NCBI GenBank assembly: GCA_030848545.1
Contig: JAVDCA010000019.1
Coordinates: forward strand, 1 to 64,000
Source: Astrobacterium formosum
GTDB taxonomy: Bacteria; Pseudomonadota; Alphaproteobacteria; Rhizobiales; Xanthobacteraceae
Direction: 5' to 3'
Length of the DNA stretch: 64,000 nt
Made by a program: the position numbers and the translations under genes. The notes beneath the pieces were generated by a model. It saw only the letters and a list, made by a program, of their open reading frames with translations. It was not told the DNA's origin and did not search any database. Shown here one piece after another: positions 1 through 8,343 of this stretch (its first letter is position 1; each line of letters starts with the position of its first letter).

Positions 1-191
1 GGTGGATCCTGTAGGGACACCGCGATTCGCACGCGAGCGGCCCCCCGCCTTCGGTTGTGGACCGGTGCGCAGCCGAAACCGCCGGCCGGCGGGCATGCCG
101 GACGATCACGATCGCGATCGTGGCCATGGTCTCGACATCGCCGTACCGGTGATGCAGAAACCGATACCTTTGCAACTCCCGGGGTTGATCC

Positions 192-1061
192 ATGGCGCGC
201 GGTCTCGATCACATTGTGCACGCCGTGCGCGACCTCGATGTCGCCGCCGGCGCCTACGACCGGCTCGGCTTCACGGTGGGGGTACGCAACCGGCACCCCT
301 GCGGCACGCACAACCGCCTGGTGCAGTTGTCCGGTTTTTTCATCGAGCTACTCACCCTGGCCGAACCCGACAAACTCGGGAGCGACGGATTCTCGCAGAA
401 TTTCGGCCGCTACAATCAGAACTTCCTCGCCCGCCACGAGGGCCTGTCGCTGGTGATCCTGGAGACCCGCGACGCCGTCTCGACGGCGGCGGAATTCGCC
501 GCGGCCGGCATCCTGGCGTCGGACGTGGTGCGGCTCGCACGCGAGGGCAGGCGGCCCGACGGCAGCGCCGTCCAGGTGGCGTTCTCGCTCGCCTTCGCCC
601 GCGACGCCGCCGCGCCGGGCCTGATGTTCGCCGCCTGCCAGCACCATTTCCCGGAAAATTTCTGGAACCCGGCCTTCCAGGCGCATGCCAACAAGGCCTG
701 CGGCATTGGCGGCGCCGTCATGGTCGCCGATAACCCCGCCGATCATCACATCTTCCTGTCGGCCTTCGTGGGCGAACGCGATCTCGCCGCCACATCGAGC
801 GGCATCGTGGTGTCGACGCCGCGCGGTGACATCGCCGTCATGGCCGCGGACGCCTTTGCGCAGCACTATGGCGTCGCGGCCCCGGATGTATCCGAGGGAC
901 CGCGTCTCGCCGCGATGAGGATCGAGGTCGCCGACATGGCGGCGACGGTCAGGCACCTTCAGGCGAGCGGCGTGCGGGCCGAGATGCGCATGGGCCGCAT
1001 CGTCGTACCGCCCTCCGCCGCCATGGGCGCCACGCTGGTGTTCGAGCCGGCGATACATTGA
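192..1061 (+). CDS. VOC (glyoxalase-like) family protein
   Basis: A 289-residue protein that opens with the motif GLDHIVHAVRDLD, typical of vicinal-oxygen-chelate proteins of the Glyoxalase_3 type. A second, weaker repeat (LAAMRIEVADMAATVRHLQ) lies near the C-terminus, so the protein probably has the usual paired beta-alpha-beta-beta-beta modules that bind a metal and open or isomerise small substrates. The substrate is not deducible. The stop codon lies 53 bases before the kdsA start chosen here, so the two may be co-transcribed. The family call is solid; the enzymatic role is open. Confidence 0.8.
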   Translation: MARGLDHIVHAVRDLDVAAGAYDRLGFTVGVRNRHPCGTHNRLVQLSGFFIELLTLAEPDKLGSDGFSQNFGRYNQNFLARHEGLSLVILETRDAVSTAAEFAAAGILASDVVRLAREGRRPDGSAVQVAFSLAFARDAAAPGLMFAACQHHFPENFWNPAFQAHANKACGIGGAVMVADNPADHHIFLSAFVGERDLAATSSGIVVSTPRGDIAVMAADAFAQHYGVAAPDVSEGPRLAAMRIEVADMAATVRHLQASGVRAEMRMGRIVVPPSAAMGATLVFEPAIH

Positions 1062-1114
1062 CCGCGCTCACCGCCGCCGCCATGTTCGCCGCGACCTGGA
1101 GAACGCCCGTGCCG

Positions 1115-1969
1115 ATGATCGAACCTGCCCCCAATGCCGTCGTGACCGTAAGATCGGTCCAATTCGGCAATCACCTGCCGGTGTCGCTGATCGCCGGGCC
1201 CTGCCAGATGGAAAGCCGTGCCCACGCGCTGGAGATGGCGGCGGCCTTGAAGGAGATCGCGTCGCGGCTCGGCATCGGCCTCGTCTTCAAGGCATCTTTC
1301 GACAAGGCCAACCGCACCTCGATGAAGAGCGCCCGCGGGGTCGGCCTCGATGCCGCGTTGCCGGTATTTGCAGAAATTCGCGACACGCTGGGATTGCCGG
1401 TCCTTACCGACGTGCACGAGGCCGGCCACTGCGCGGCGGCCGCAGAGGTCGTCGACATCCTGCAGATTCCCGCCTTCCTGTGCCGGCAGACCGACCTCAT
1501 CGTCGCGGCGGCCAAGACCGGTCGGGTGGTCAACGTCAAGAAGGGCCAGTTCCTCGCCCCTTGGGATATGGCCAACGTGGTCGCCAAGGTAACGGCGGCG
1601 GGCAACACGCAGGTCCTGCTCACGGAGCGCGGCGCCTCGTTCGGCTATAACACGCTCGTCTCCGACATGCGGGCGCTGCCCATCATGGCGCGGACCGGCG
1701 CGCCGGTGATCTTCGACGCCACCCATTCGGTGCAGCAGCCGGGCGGGCAGGGCACCGCCTCCGGCGGTGAGCGCGAGTTCGTGCCCGTCCTCGCCCGTGC
1801 CGCCGTCGCGGTCGGTGTCGCCGGCATCTTCATCGAGACCCACCAGGATCCCGACCACGCCCCCTCCGACGGCCCCAACATGATGCCGTTGCGGGACATG
1901 GAAGCGCTGCTGCGCCGCCTCGTCGCCATCGATCGCCTCGCCAAGCCGGCAGGTATCCCCGCGGCCTGA
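1115..1969 (+). CDS. kdsA: 3-deoxy-8-phosphooctulonate synthase (KDO-8-P synthase)
   Basis: Condenses phosphoenolpyruvate with arabinose-5-phosphate to give KDO-8-phosphate for lipopolysaccharide core synthesis in the cytoplasm. The 284-residue protein carries family landmarks: FKASFDKANRTS, IQ/PAFLCRQTDL, VNVKKGQFLAPWD, LTERGASFGYN and DATHSVQQPGG. Cys30 in AGPCQMES, the His of DATHS, the Glu of IETH and the Asp of SDGPN match the metal ligands of the metal-dependent class (as in Aquifex) rather than the Asn-containing E. coli class. Upstream in-frame TTG (1058) and ATG (1082) codons exist; 1115 is preferred because GGAGAA sits just upstream and the protein then has normal length. Confidence 0.95.
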   Translation: MIEPAPNAVVTVRSVQFGNHLPVSLIAGPCQMESRAHALEMAAALKEIASRLGIGLVFKASFDKANRTSMKSARGVGLDAALPVFAEIRDTLGLPVLTDVHEAGHCAAAAEVVDILQIPAFLCRQTDLIVAAAKTGRVVNVKKGQFLAPWDMANVVAKVTAAGNTQVLLTERGASFGYNTLVSDMRALPIMARTGAPVIFDATHSVQQPGGQGTASGGEREFVPVLARAAVAVGVAGIFIETHQDPDHAPSDGPNMMPLRDMEALLRRLVAIDRLAKPAGIPAA

Positions 1970-2122
1970 ACCGGCCGGGGGAGGAAGACGATCGATCTCC
2001 ATCTTACGATGTTCTGCTTTGTCGCGGTCGCGGTGACGGACGACCCGATTCGCCGCTTTCGCGCGCCGGCGTCGTCGGAGGTTGCGCTATGCGGCGGTAT
2101 CGGCCGATATGTCGATGCGTCT

Positions 2123-2602
2123 TCAACCACGGTCGGCGAATTTGCGAAACATCGGCCGGTTCTTGGTCTTCTGAATGACGATCGGCATCATCATGATCAG
2201 GAACCCGAGGATGGCGGAAATCATCACTGCGCGGCCGGTCAGCACACCGTCGTCGGCGGCAAAGACGTAGCAATACGAGCCGATCGGAAGAAACAGAATG
2301 ATCGCCGTGAACAGGCCGGGCGAGAATATCCTCGTTTTCACCGTCGGGACGATATGAAACAGGATCGCGTTGATCAGCATGAAGGCAGGAAACAGCAGGG
2401 ATAGGGCCGGCGCCCGCCAGCCGATCATCGCGCAGGAGAGGCCAAGCAGAGCGACGACGGCGTTGAAAAGATAGAACTCGTTCCATTCGGCCGGTATTTT
2501 CAGGACATTCCGGGCCCAGCTTCTCCAGTCGTAAACTGCTTCCTCGGTCATATGCAGACCGTAAGCCGCAGTGGCGACCCAAAGTATGTAATCGTGTTCC
2601 AT
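2123..2602 (-). CDS. HXXEE domain integral membrane protein
   Basis: A 159-residue hydrophobic protein with the defining H-x-x-E-E signature at residues 17-21 (HMTEE) followed by about four membrane-spanning segments. The HXXEE family is of unknown function; the conserved His and Glu pair suggests a metal site or charge pair at the membrane. The start at 2602 is chosen because AGGAAA precedes it and the signature then falls in the first helix. It is transcribed away from the TetR gene at 2836, and the shared intergenic region carries two palindromes, so it is the likely target of that regulator. Confidence 0.75.
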   Translation of the reverse strand: MEHDYILWVATAAYGLHMTEEAVYDWRSWARNVLKIPAEWNEFYLFNAVVALLGLSCAMIGWRAPALSLLFPAFMLINAILFHIVPTVKTRIFSPGLFTAIILFLPIGSYCYVFAADDGVLTGRAVMISAILGFLIMMMPIVIQKTKNRPMFRKFADRG

Positions 2603-2753
2603 CGGCGTGTTTCCTTTCAGGACTGCCCGGCCATTCCGAAGCGATCTCTGCCGGGCGCGATCCCCCGCGAGTTCCGTCTCCAAGGCGCGCTCTCTCCTTG
2701 GATGTGCGCGACGACGAGGCGGCTCCACGCAGGCTGGTGCTTAACATAAACAA

Positions 2754-2784
2754 GCAAACAGACGTTTGCAAACAATTGTTTGCA
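2754..2784. promoter_or_regulatory. Overlapping palindromic operators for the TetR regulator
   Basis: Two inverted repeats share a central half-site. GCAAAC-N4-GTTTGC spans 2754-2769, and the perfect 18-bp palindrome TGCAAACAATTGTTTGCA spans 2767-2784. The second overlaps the proposed -35 box of the TetR gene and lies between the divergent starts at 2602 and 2836. This arrangement is typical of autoregulated TetR loci. The inverted repeats are seen directly; the binding is inferred. Confidence 0.7.
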
Positions 2785-2808
2785 TTGTTGACCGTGGATT
2801 GCTAGATA
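2780..2808 (+). promoter_or_regulatory. Candidate sigma-70 promoter of the TetR gene
   Basis: TTGCAT at 2780-2785 and TAGATA at 2803-2808 are separated by 17 bases, and AAAGGA at 2821-2826 precedes the ATG at 2836. The -35 box lies inside the 18-bp palindrome, which would allow autorepression. Confidence 0.5.
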
Positions 2809-2835
2809 CGCCGCGTCAGCAAAGGAATGTGATGC

Positions 2836-3405
2836 ATGACAAAGCCGCTGCGGTCTCAGGCGACGAGGGATCGGATCCTCAACGAAGCGCGACGTTTGTT
2901 CGCGGAGTTGGGATATGAACGCACGACGATCCGAGCGATCGCCGCCGCCGCCGCCATCAACGTGTCCATGGTGGTGCGCTATTTCGGCAGCAAGGAAGAT
3001 CTGTTCGCCAAAGCCGCCAGCCTGGATCTCCACGTTCCCGATCTGGCTTCCGTCCCTCCGGACAAGCGCGGCGAGGCCATCATCACGCGTTTTCTCGAGC
3101 GATGGGAAGGTCCCGAGGCGGGTGACGAACTGCCTGCGCTGGTGCGCGCGGCCGCCACGCACGACGCCGCGCGCCAGCGCGTCATCGAGCTGATCATGAT
3201 GCAGGCCGGTCCGGAGATCAGATCAACGCTTGCCGACGGGCAATTCGAGCGACGTCTTGGACTGATCATTACCCAGATATCGGGTCTCGCCTTCAGCCGT
3301 TACGTCTTGAAGGCTCCGTTGGTCGTCGCCTTGAAACGCGAGGACATCATCCAATTCCTGGGGGCCACCGTGCAGCGCTACCTGAGCGAAGAGATCAAGA
3401 CCTGA
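2836..3405 (+). CDS. TetR/AcrR family transcriptional regulator
   Basis: A 189-residue regulator. The N-terminal helix-turn-helix reads RDRILNEARRLFAELGYERT, then TIRAIAAAAAINVSMVVRYF with the family's YFGSKEDLF motif ending near residue 55. The C-terminal ligand domain starts with the SVPPDKRGEAII segment seen in mycobacterial/rhizobial TetR_C proteins of the PsrA/Rv-type group. ATG at 2836 has AAAGGA 10 bases upstream. Divergent from the HXXEE membrane protein gene, with a double palindrome between; probably a local repressor responding to a small hydrophobic ligand (inference). Confidence 0.88.
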   Translation: MTKPLRSQATRDRILNEARRLFAELGYERTTIRAIAAAAAINVSMVVRYFGSKEDLFAKAASLDLHVPDLASVPPDKRGEAIITRFLERWEGPEAGDELPALVRAAATHDAARQRVIELIMMQAGPEIRSTLADGQFERRLGLIITQISGLAFSRYVLKAPLVVALKREDIIQFLGATVQRYLSEEIKT

Positions 3406-3475
3406 CTCGATCGATATGTCTCCACGCCCATGCGGATGCGGGATCTGCCCTGTTCGCGCTTCCAGGCTGTGACCG

Positions 3476-4246
3476 TCAGCGGGACGGCGTCGGGCGTTCG
3501 AGGAACTCGTGGAAGTGGACGACGACCTCGCCGTCCAGGAATGCGATTGCATAGATCGGCGGTTCGAACGAGGCCGGCGGCGACTCGGCGGAGAACACCA
3601 GCGCCGCCTGGTGGTTGGTGCCGCGCAGCGTGCTGAACGGAATGCCGCGCCAGACCCCGGTTGCCAGGCGGTGCACATGGCCGGCGAAGATGTGCCGCAC
3701 ATTGCCGTGCTTCGCCACGACGTCGTGCAGAAGGTCGGGCTCGGCGAGCCCGATACCGTCGAGCACCGGCATGCGCAGATGGAACGGCGGGTGGTGCATG
3801 AACACGAACACCGGCCGCCCTTGCGCCTCGCCGAGCCGGCGATCGAGCCAGCGCAACCGCTCGGCGCACAAGCGCCCTTCGACGCGGCCGGAATCGAGGG
3901 TGTCGAGCAGTATCAACCGTCCGTCGGCGGTGTCGATGGCGGCCTGGATGAAGCCGTCCTCGACCTTCGCCTCCGGAAAGACGTCGCAGAAATGGGCGCG
4001 GTCATCGTGATTGCCGAGCATCAGGTGGTGCGGCGGCGTCAAGGCGGCGAGGCTTTCCCGCAGCGCCAAATAGGCTTCGGGTTCGCCGTCATTGGCGAGG
4101 TCGCCAGAAAGCACCACCAGATCGGCATCCGCATGGTTGCGGTTGATGTCGGCGATGCAGGCATCGAGCCGCGCCAGCGGGTCGAGGCCGAAGACGGTGC
4201 CGCCCGGTGCGGTCAGGTGGGTGTCGGTCAGCTGAATGATTTTCAT
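3476..4246 (-). CDS. Calcineurin-type phosphodiesterase (CpdA/GpdQ-like)
   Basis: A 256-residue metallophosphoesterase. All five metal-site motifs are visible in order: TDTHL (D7, H9), SGDLAND, GNHDD, HHPPFH and GHVHR. Length and motif spacing match class III cyclic-nucleotide and glycerophosphodiester phosphodiesterases (CpdA, GpdQ), and a His-Pro-Pro-Phe motif is typical of that subgroup. The start at 4246 is chosen because the protein then begins MKIIQLTDTH, as family members do. It is last in a minus-strand series after an ABC importer and a LacI regulator, suggesting hydrolysis of an imported phosphodiester; a cyclic AMP role cannot be excluded. Confidence 0.85.
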   Translation of the reverse strand: MKIIQLTDTHLTAPGGTVFGLDPLARLDACIADINRNHADADLVVLSGDLANDGEPEAYLALRESLAALTPPHHLMLGNHDDRAHFCDVFPEAKVEDGFIQAAIDTADGRLILLDTLDSGRVEGRLCAERLRWLDRRLGEAQGRPVFVFMHHPPFHLRMPVLDGIGLAEPDLLHDVVAKHGNVRHIFAGHVHRLATGVWRGIPFSTLRGTNHQAALVFSAESPPASFEPPIYAIAFLDGEVVVHFHEFLERPTPSR

Positions 4247-4349
4247 GGGACTGGATGCCAAGTCTAAGCGGTTGCAGTGAGGCGAATCGGGTGGCGCGAG
4301 GATGACCGCGTGGGGCAGATGGATTGCGGCCGGTTGCGAAACCCACAGG

Positions 4350-5396
4350 TCATGACCGGACACCTGGATGGAAGCCGGGAATGAAGCTTTGCCGCACCAC
4401 GAGGGGCGCCGCGAGATGCTCGCGGGCAGGCGGTAGCGCCGGCTGACATTGGCGCCGGTCGAGCAGGTCGATGGCGCAACGCGCCATGGCGTCGGGGTCC
4501 TGCCGGAAGGTGGTGAGGCGATAGGCGTGCCAGTCCGCCTCCGGCACGTCGTCGAAACCGATCACCGCGAGGTCTTCCGGGACCGCGAGCCCACGGACGT
4601 GGCGGGCATGGTCCATGATCGCAAAGGCGATCGGATCGTTGACGCAGAAGATCGCCTGCGGCCGGTCGGGACGATCGAGCAGCTGCCGGGCGGCGGCCAG
4701 CCCGCCCGCATAGTCGGAATCGGGCCCACGGGCGATCGTCATCTCGGCGCCGAGCCGCATTGCCTCGGCGGCGTATGCGTTCTCGCGTTCGACGATGCTG
4801 GGCGTTCCGGTGTCCGAGCTCGCCAGTCCGACACGTCGCAGGCCGTGGGCGACGAACAGCGCAGCCGCCATGGCGGCCGCGCCGGCATTGTCGGTGTGCA
4901 CGTGGTCCGCCTCGGCCTCGGTGCGTCCGAGCACCACCACCGGCTGACCGTTGCGGCGCGCCAGCTCGACGAAGGAGGACGGCGGCGTCCCGGTCAGGAT
5001 GATCGTCGCTTCGGCGCGGTGGCCGACCAGCGTTTTCTGGGCGGCCAGCAATTCCTCGTCGGTGCGGCCGGTGTCGATCAGGAGCGGCAGGCTGCCGCGC
5101 CGGATCAACGCGCGGGCGATCGCCGCGGCGAGCAGGGCGCGGAATCCGACCTCCGGCCGCGCTACCACCAGACCCACCAGCCGGCTGCGATTGACCAGAA
5201 GGCCGCGGGCGAGATCGTTGACCTGATAGCCGAGTTCCTCGGCGGCACGCAGGATCTTGTCGCGGGTGGTCTCGGCGACGCTGGCGCCGGGCGTGAAGGC
5301 CCGCGACACCGCCGAGCGCGACACGCCGGCCAGGCGGGCGACGTCATGGGCGCTGACGAAGCCGAGCCGGTCCGGATCTTTGGCGGAATCGCTCAT
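4350..5396 (-). CDS. LacI family transcriptional regulator
   Basis: A 348-residue regulator. The N-terminal helix-turn-helix plus hinge reads [21 protein letters not shown], followed by [21 protein letters not shown] and [14 protein letters not shown]. The remainder is a periplasmic-binding-protein-like effector domain with [24 protein letters not shown] near the C-terminus, the usual conserved block. The gene starts 24 bases after the distal permease gene and lies between the ABC importer and the phosphodiesterase, so it is the probable regulator of that cluster. A 14-bp palindrome at 9471-9484 ahead of the first gene is a candidate operator. Confidence 0.92.
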   Translation of the reverse strand: MSDSAKDPDRLGFVSAHDVARLAGVSRSAVSRAFTPGASVAETTRDKILRAAEELGYQVNDLARGLLVNRSRLVGLVVARPEVGFRALLAAAIARALIRRGSLPLLIDTGRTDEELLAAQKTLVGHRAEATIILTGTPPSSFVELARRNGQPVVVLGRTEAEADHVHTDNAGAAAMAAALFVAHGLRRVGLASSDTGTPSIVERENAYAAEAMRLGAEMTIARGPDSDYAGGLAAARQLLDRPDRPQAIFCVNDPIAFAIMDHARHVRGLAVPEDLAVIGFDDVPEADWHAYRLTTFRQDPDAMARCAIDLLDRRQCQPALPPAREHLAAPLVVRQSFIPGFHPGVRS

Positions 5397-5420
5397 GGGG
5401 AATCGTTCATGGTTCGCGCC

Positions 5421-6263
5421 TCAGTGTCCGACGCGCGCCAGAACGTCGGCTTTCAAGAAGCGCTCGACCGCGAGCATGAATCCGACCGACGGCACCAGCA
5501 GCAGAAGCGCGGTGACGGAAGCGACCTGGTAGTTGCCGCCGGCGCCGGCTGTGTAGAGCAGGAGCGGCAGCGTGTTGACGTCGGGAGCGCCGACGAAATA
5601 GCTGCCGGTGAACTCGTCGAGGGATTCCAGGAAGACGAACACCGCGCTCGCCATCAGGCCGGGCGCCGCGAGCGGCAGGGTGACGTCCTGGAAGGCCCGC
5701 CATGCACCGGCGCCGATCGAGCGCGCCGCCTGTTCGAGTTCGCGGTCGACCGCCGCGAAGGCGGCGGTGGCGATCCACACCGCGTAGACGAGGCCGTGGG
5801 TGACATGGACGAGCACGACGCCGGCGATCGTGCCGTTGAGGCCGATCTGGTAGAACAGGCGGGCGACGTTGACGTAGACCGGCAGGTTGGGGAAGGCCTG
5901 AGGGATCAGGAACGCAAGCAGGATCACGCCGCGCAGCGGCAGCTTGAGCCGCGCCAGCGCGTAGCCGGCCGGGATCGCCAGCGTCAGCGACACGATCACG
6001 GTGATCACCGCGACGACGATGCTCACGGTGAGGGACTCGAGCGCATTGCCGCGTGGCGAGAACACCCGCGCCCAGTAGCCGAAGCCGTATTCGAGCGGCA
6101 GCGCATGGGGGAAGTACCACTTTTCGGCGACGCTCCACACGACCAGATTGGCGAGCGGGCCGAACACGATGAAGGCGAGGAGGCCGAGCGCGAGCGCACG
6201 CGGCAACCACCACAGATCGACGCGAAAAATCCCCGTCGACACGGGCAGGGCCTCGCTGGTCAT
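5421..6263 (-). CDS. ABC transporter permease (second subunit)
   Basis: A 280-residue inner-membrane permease of the binding-protein-dependent (BPD) transport family, subtype seen with iron/polyamine/phosphonate-like importers. Six hydrophobic segments and the cytoplasmic EAA-type loop (EQAARSIGAGAWRAFQDV followed by TLPLAAPG) are visible; that loop docks the ATPase. The start ATG at 6261-6263 overlaps the stop of the upstream permease gene by four bases (ATGA), a sign of translational coupling. Confidence 0.92.
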   Translation of the reverse strand: MTSEALPVSTGIFRVDLWWLPRALALGLLAFIVFGPLANLVVWSVAEKWYFPHALPLEYGFGYWARVFSPRGNALESLTVSIVVAVITVIVSLTLAIPAGYALARLKLPLRGVILLAFLIPQAFPNLPVYVNVARLFYQIGLNGTIAGVVLVHVTHGLVYAVWIATAAFAAVDRELEQAARSIGAGAWRAFQDVTLPLAAPGLMASAVFVFLESLDEFTGSYFVGAPDVNTLPLLLYTAGAGGNYQVASVTALLLLVPSVGFMLAVERFLKADVLARVGH

Positions 6264-7081
6264 GTGCGCTCCCTCATGCTCACGCGCAGATAGATCACCG
6301 CGACGCTCGCGGTGATCAGGAGCGACACCAGGCCGAGCGCATTGGCGACGCCGTAGTCCCCATAGGCGTTGATCCGGAAGGCGATGTCGACGGTGAGCAT
6401 GGTCGGCGACTGGGCGTTGATCATCAGCGGTACCGACAGGACCGACATCATGGTGACAAACGACAGAATGAGGCCGACGAGGAGCGTGGTCGCGACCTGC
6501 GGCACCACGATCTCCATCAGGATGCGCAGGCGCGAGGCGCCGAGATTGCGCGCCGCCTCGATGGTGCCGCGGTCGATGGAGGCCATGGCGCCGGCGAGGA
6601 GGAGGGCGACGAAGGGCGTCTGCTTCCACACGAAGGCGAGGACGATGCCGCGCCAGTCGAGCAGGCTCACGGCATCGAACGGGGCGATCAGGCCGGCATT
6701 GACCAGAAGATTGTTCACCGGCCCGTTCTTGGCGATGAAGGTGCGAAAAATCTGCCCGACGACGATGAAGGGAATGAACAGCGGCCAGCGGTAGAGCCAG
6801 CGCAGCGCCGCGACGGTACGCGGATTTTCCCCGAGGGTGAGATAGCCCCCGATGGCGACGGCAAAGATACCGATCAGGCCGGTCGAGAGCGCCACGATGA
6901 GGACCGTGAAGGCGATGTCGGGGGCGTAGAACTCGAAGGTCTTGGTGAAGTTGCCCAGCCCGTAGCCGCCGCCGACCTCGAACGCGCCGACCACCGAAGC
7001 GGCGAGCGGCACGATGAACAAGAGGACGATGACGGCGAGAGCCGGAACGACGAGCGCCAGGGCGAGGAAGCGTGTCGGCAT
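6260..7081 (-). CDS. ABC transporter permease (first subunit)
   Basis: A 273-residue membrane permease. The EAA loop reads EAARNLGASRLRILMEIVVP, as in BPD_transp_1 proteins, and the N-terminus is a long hydrophobic segment. It pairs with the permease overlapping its 3' end to form the channel. No strong ribosome-binding site is visible ahead of 7081. An intergenic stem-loop separates it from the binding-protein gene, which probably lowers permease expression relative to the binding protein. Confidence 0.92.
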   Translation of the reverse strand: MPTRFLALALVVPALAVIVLLFIVPLAASVVGAFEVGGGYGLGNFTKTFEFYAPDIAFTVLIVALSTGLIGIFAVAIGGYLTLGENPRTVAALRWLYRWPLFIPFIVVGQIFRTFIAKNGPVNNLLVNAGLIAPFDAVSLLDWRGIVLAFVWKQTPFVALLLAGAMASIDRGTIEAARNLGASRLRILMEIVVPQVATTLLVGLILSFVTMMSVLSVPLMINAQSPTMLTVDIAFRINAYGDYGVANALGLVSLLITASVAVIYLRVSMRERT

Positions 7082-7111
7082 GCTGTGAAGGAGAAGTCCT
7101 GTTCGTCGTGA

Positions 7112-7139
7112 TCCCTCCCCGGCGCTGCGCGGGGAGGGA
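7112..7139 (-). promoter_or_regulatory. Stem-loop between binding-protein and permease genes
   Basis: TCCCTCCCC (7112-7120) and GGGGAGGGA (7131-7139) form a perfect 9-bp stem around a 10-base GC-rich loop. On the transcribed minus strand it follows the stop of the binding-protein gene and precedes the permease start. It has no T-run after it, so it is more likely an mRNA-stabilising or partial-termination element, as known between malE and malF-like genes, than a full terminator. Confidence 0.55.
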
Positions 7140-7167
7140 ATTTGGTGCCGTTTTTTCGTTCAGCCCG

Positions 7168-8304
7168 CTACTTCGCCGCCTGGCGTTCGTAGGCTTCCAG
7201 GATGGCGTTGTTGTAGGGCGCGATCGGGAACGGCTTGCCGTAGTTGGCGAGGTCGCTCGGCTTGATCTCGGTGAACAACTTTTCCCAGGTGGCGCTGTCG
7301 AGCTGGGCTTTGACGTGCTCGGCGTCGATGCCCGGGTACCAGTTGAAGCGCTTGACGATGCCCTCGGCCTGCACCTTCGGGCTCGTCGCGAGGGCGACGA
7401 ACTTGGCGGCGAGATCGCGGTTGGGGCTCTTGGCCGGGATGACGTAGTGCATGGGCTGTCCGGGCATGCCGGGGGCGGGCAGCACCAGCTTGAGGGTCGG
7501 CGGCAGCCGGCCGTCCGCCTGCCAGGAGTAGAACATGTCCACCCACACCGGCCCGATGGCGATCTCGCCGCGGGCGAGCATGTCGAGGGTGCCGGCATTG
7601 CCGGGCGTCAGGGTGGCGTTCTGGGTGAACTCCTTGAGGGACGCGAACGCCTTGTCCCACTTCTTGGTCTCGGCCTCGTCGAACGGACCGTTCATCAGCT
7701 TCTTGGCGTCGCCGTCGCCGAAGGCATAGATCCAGCCCATCACGAAGCTCACCCCGGAGGCGCCGCCCTTGATGCCGTTGTAGCCGAACTGCTTGGGATG
7801 GGCCTTCACCCAGGCGGCGAGGTCCTGATAGGTCTTGGGCGGATCCTTGAGCAGGGCCGGGTTGTAGGCGAGCGCCGTCTGGCTGTTGAACATCGGCATC
7901 ACGTAGCCGTCCACATTGGCGCCCAGCGCCATCTTGGCATTGTCGCGCGTGACCAGCTTGCCGCTGTCGATCTTATTGCGATAGGCGTCGAGATAGCCGG
8001 CCTTGACCATCGGGCCGGCGAACTTCTCGTGCACCACGGCGACGTCGACGTCCCAGTTGGCCGTACTGGCCTTGGCCTGGGCTTCGAAGCGCTCGCTGAT
8101 CTTCTGCGAGCCGGAATCGCCAGGCCCGGTGCCGACCACGCGCACCTTGTGGCCGGGATTGTCCTTCTCGAACAGCGGTCCGAGATACTCGTTGACGTAG
8201 TCGACCATGTTCTGGTCACCGGCGGTGATGACCGTCAGGGTGTCGGCGGCCGCGGGCGCGACCGCGAGGCCGAGCGCCAGCACGGCCGGCAGGAGCGTCT
8301 TCAT
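7168..8304 (-). CDS. ABC transporter periplasmic solute-binding protein
   Basis: A 378-residue protein with a clear Sec signal peptide (MKTLLPAVLALGLAVAPAAA, cleavage near residue 20). The mature part resembles family-1 solute-binding proteins (iron, polyamine, aminoethylphosphonate, sugar-phosphate type): LTVITAGDQNMVDY at the start, then YNPALLKDPPKTYQDLAAWV and a typical WVDMFYSW segment. GGAG precedes the ATG. The ligand cannot be read directly; the associated phosphodiesterase suggests a phosphodiester or phosphate-containing solute. Confidence 0.9.
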   Translation of the reverse strand: MKTLLPAVLALGLAVAPAAADTLTVITAGDQNMVDYVNEYLGPLFEKDNPGHKVRVVGTGPGDSGSQKISERFEAQAKASTANWDVDVAVVHEKFAGPMVKAGYLDAYRNKIDSGKLVTRDNAKMALGANVDGYVMPMFNSQTALAYNPALLKDPPKTYQDLAAWVKAHPKQFGYNGIKGGASGVSFVMGWIYAFGDGDAKKLMNGPFDEAETKKWDKAFASLKEFTQNATLTPGNAGTLDMLARGEIAIGPVWVDMFYSWQADGRLPPTLKLVLPAPGMPGQPMHYVIPAKSPNRDLAAKFVALATSPKVQAEGIVKRFNWYPGIDAEHVKAQLDSATWEKLFTEIKPSDLANYGKPFPIAPYNNAILEAYERQAAK

Positions 8305-8343
8305 GGGAGTGTCTCCAGTGGGATGAACATTGGGGCAGGGCAG

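Noticed and set aside
1-191. Possible gene at the left edge
   Set aside because: An open frame runs through but continues as the shadow of the VOC gene; no motif or start signal.
4449-6293. 614-codon plus-strand open frame antisense to LacI and permease genes
   Set aside because: Shadow of the minus-strand genes; low-complexity charged translation without family motifs.
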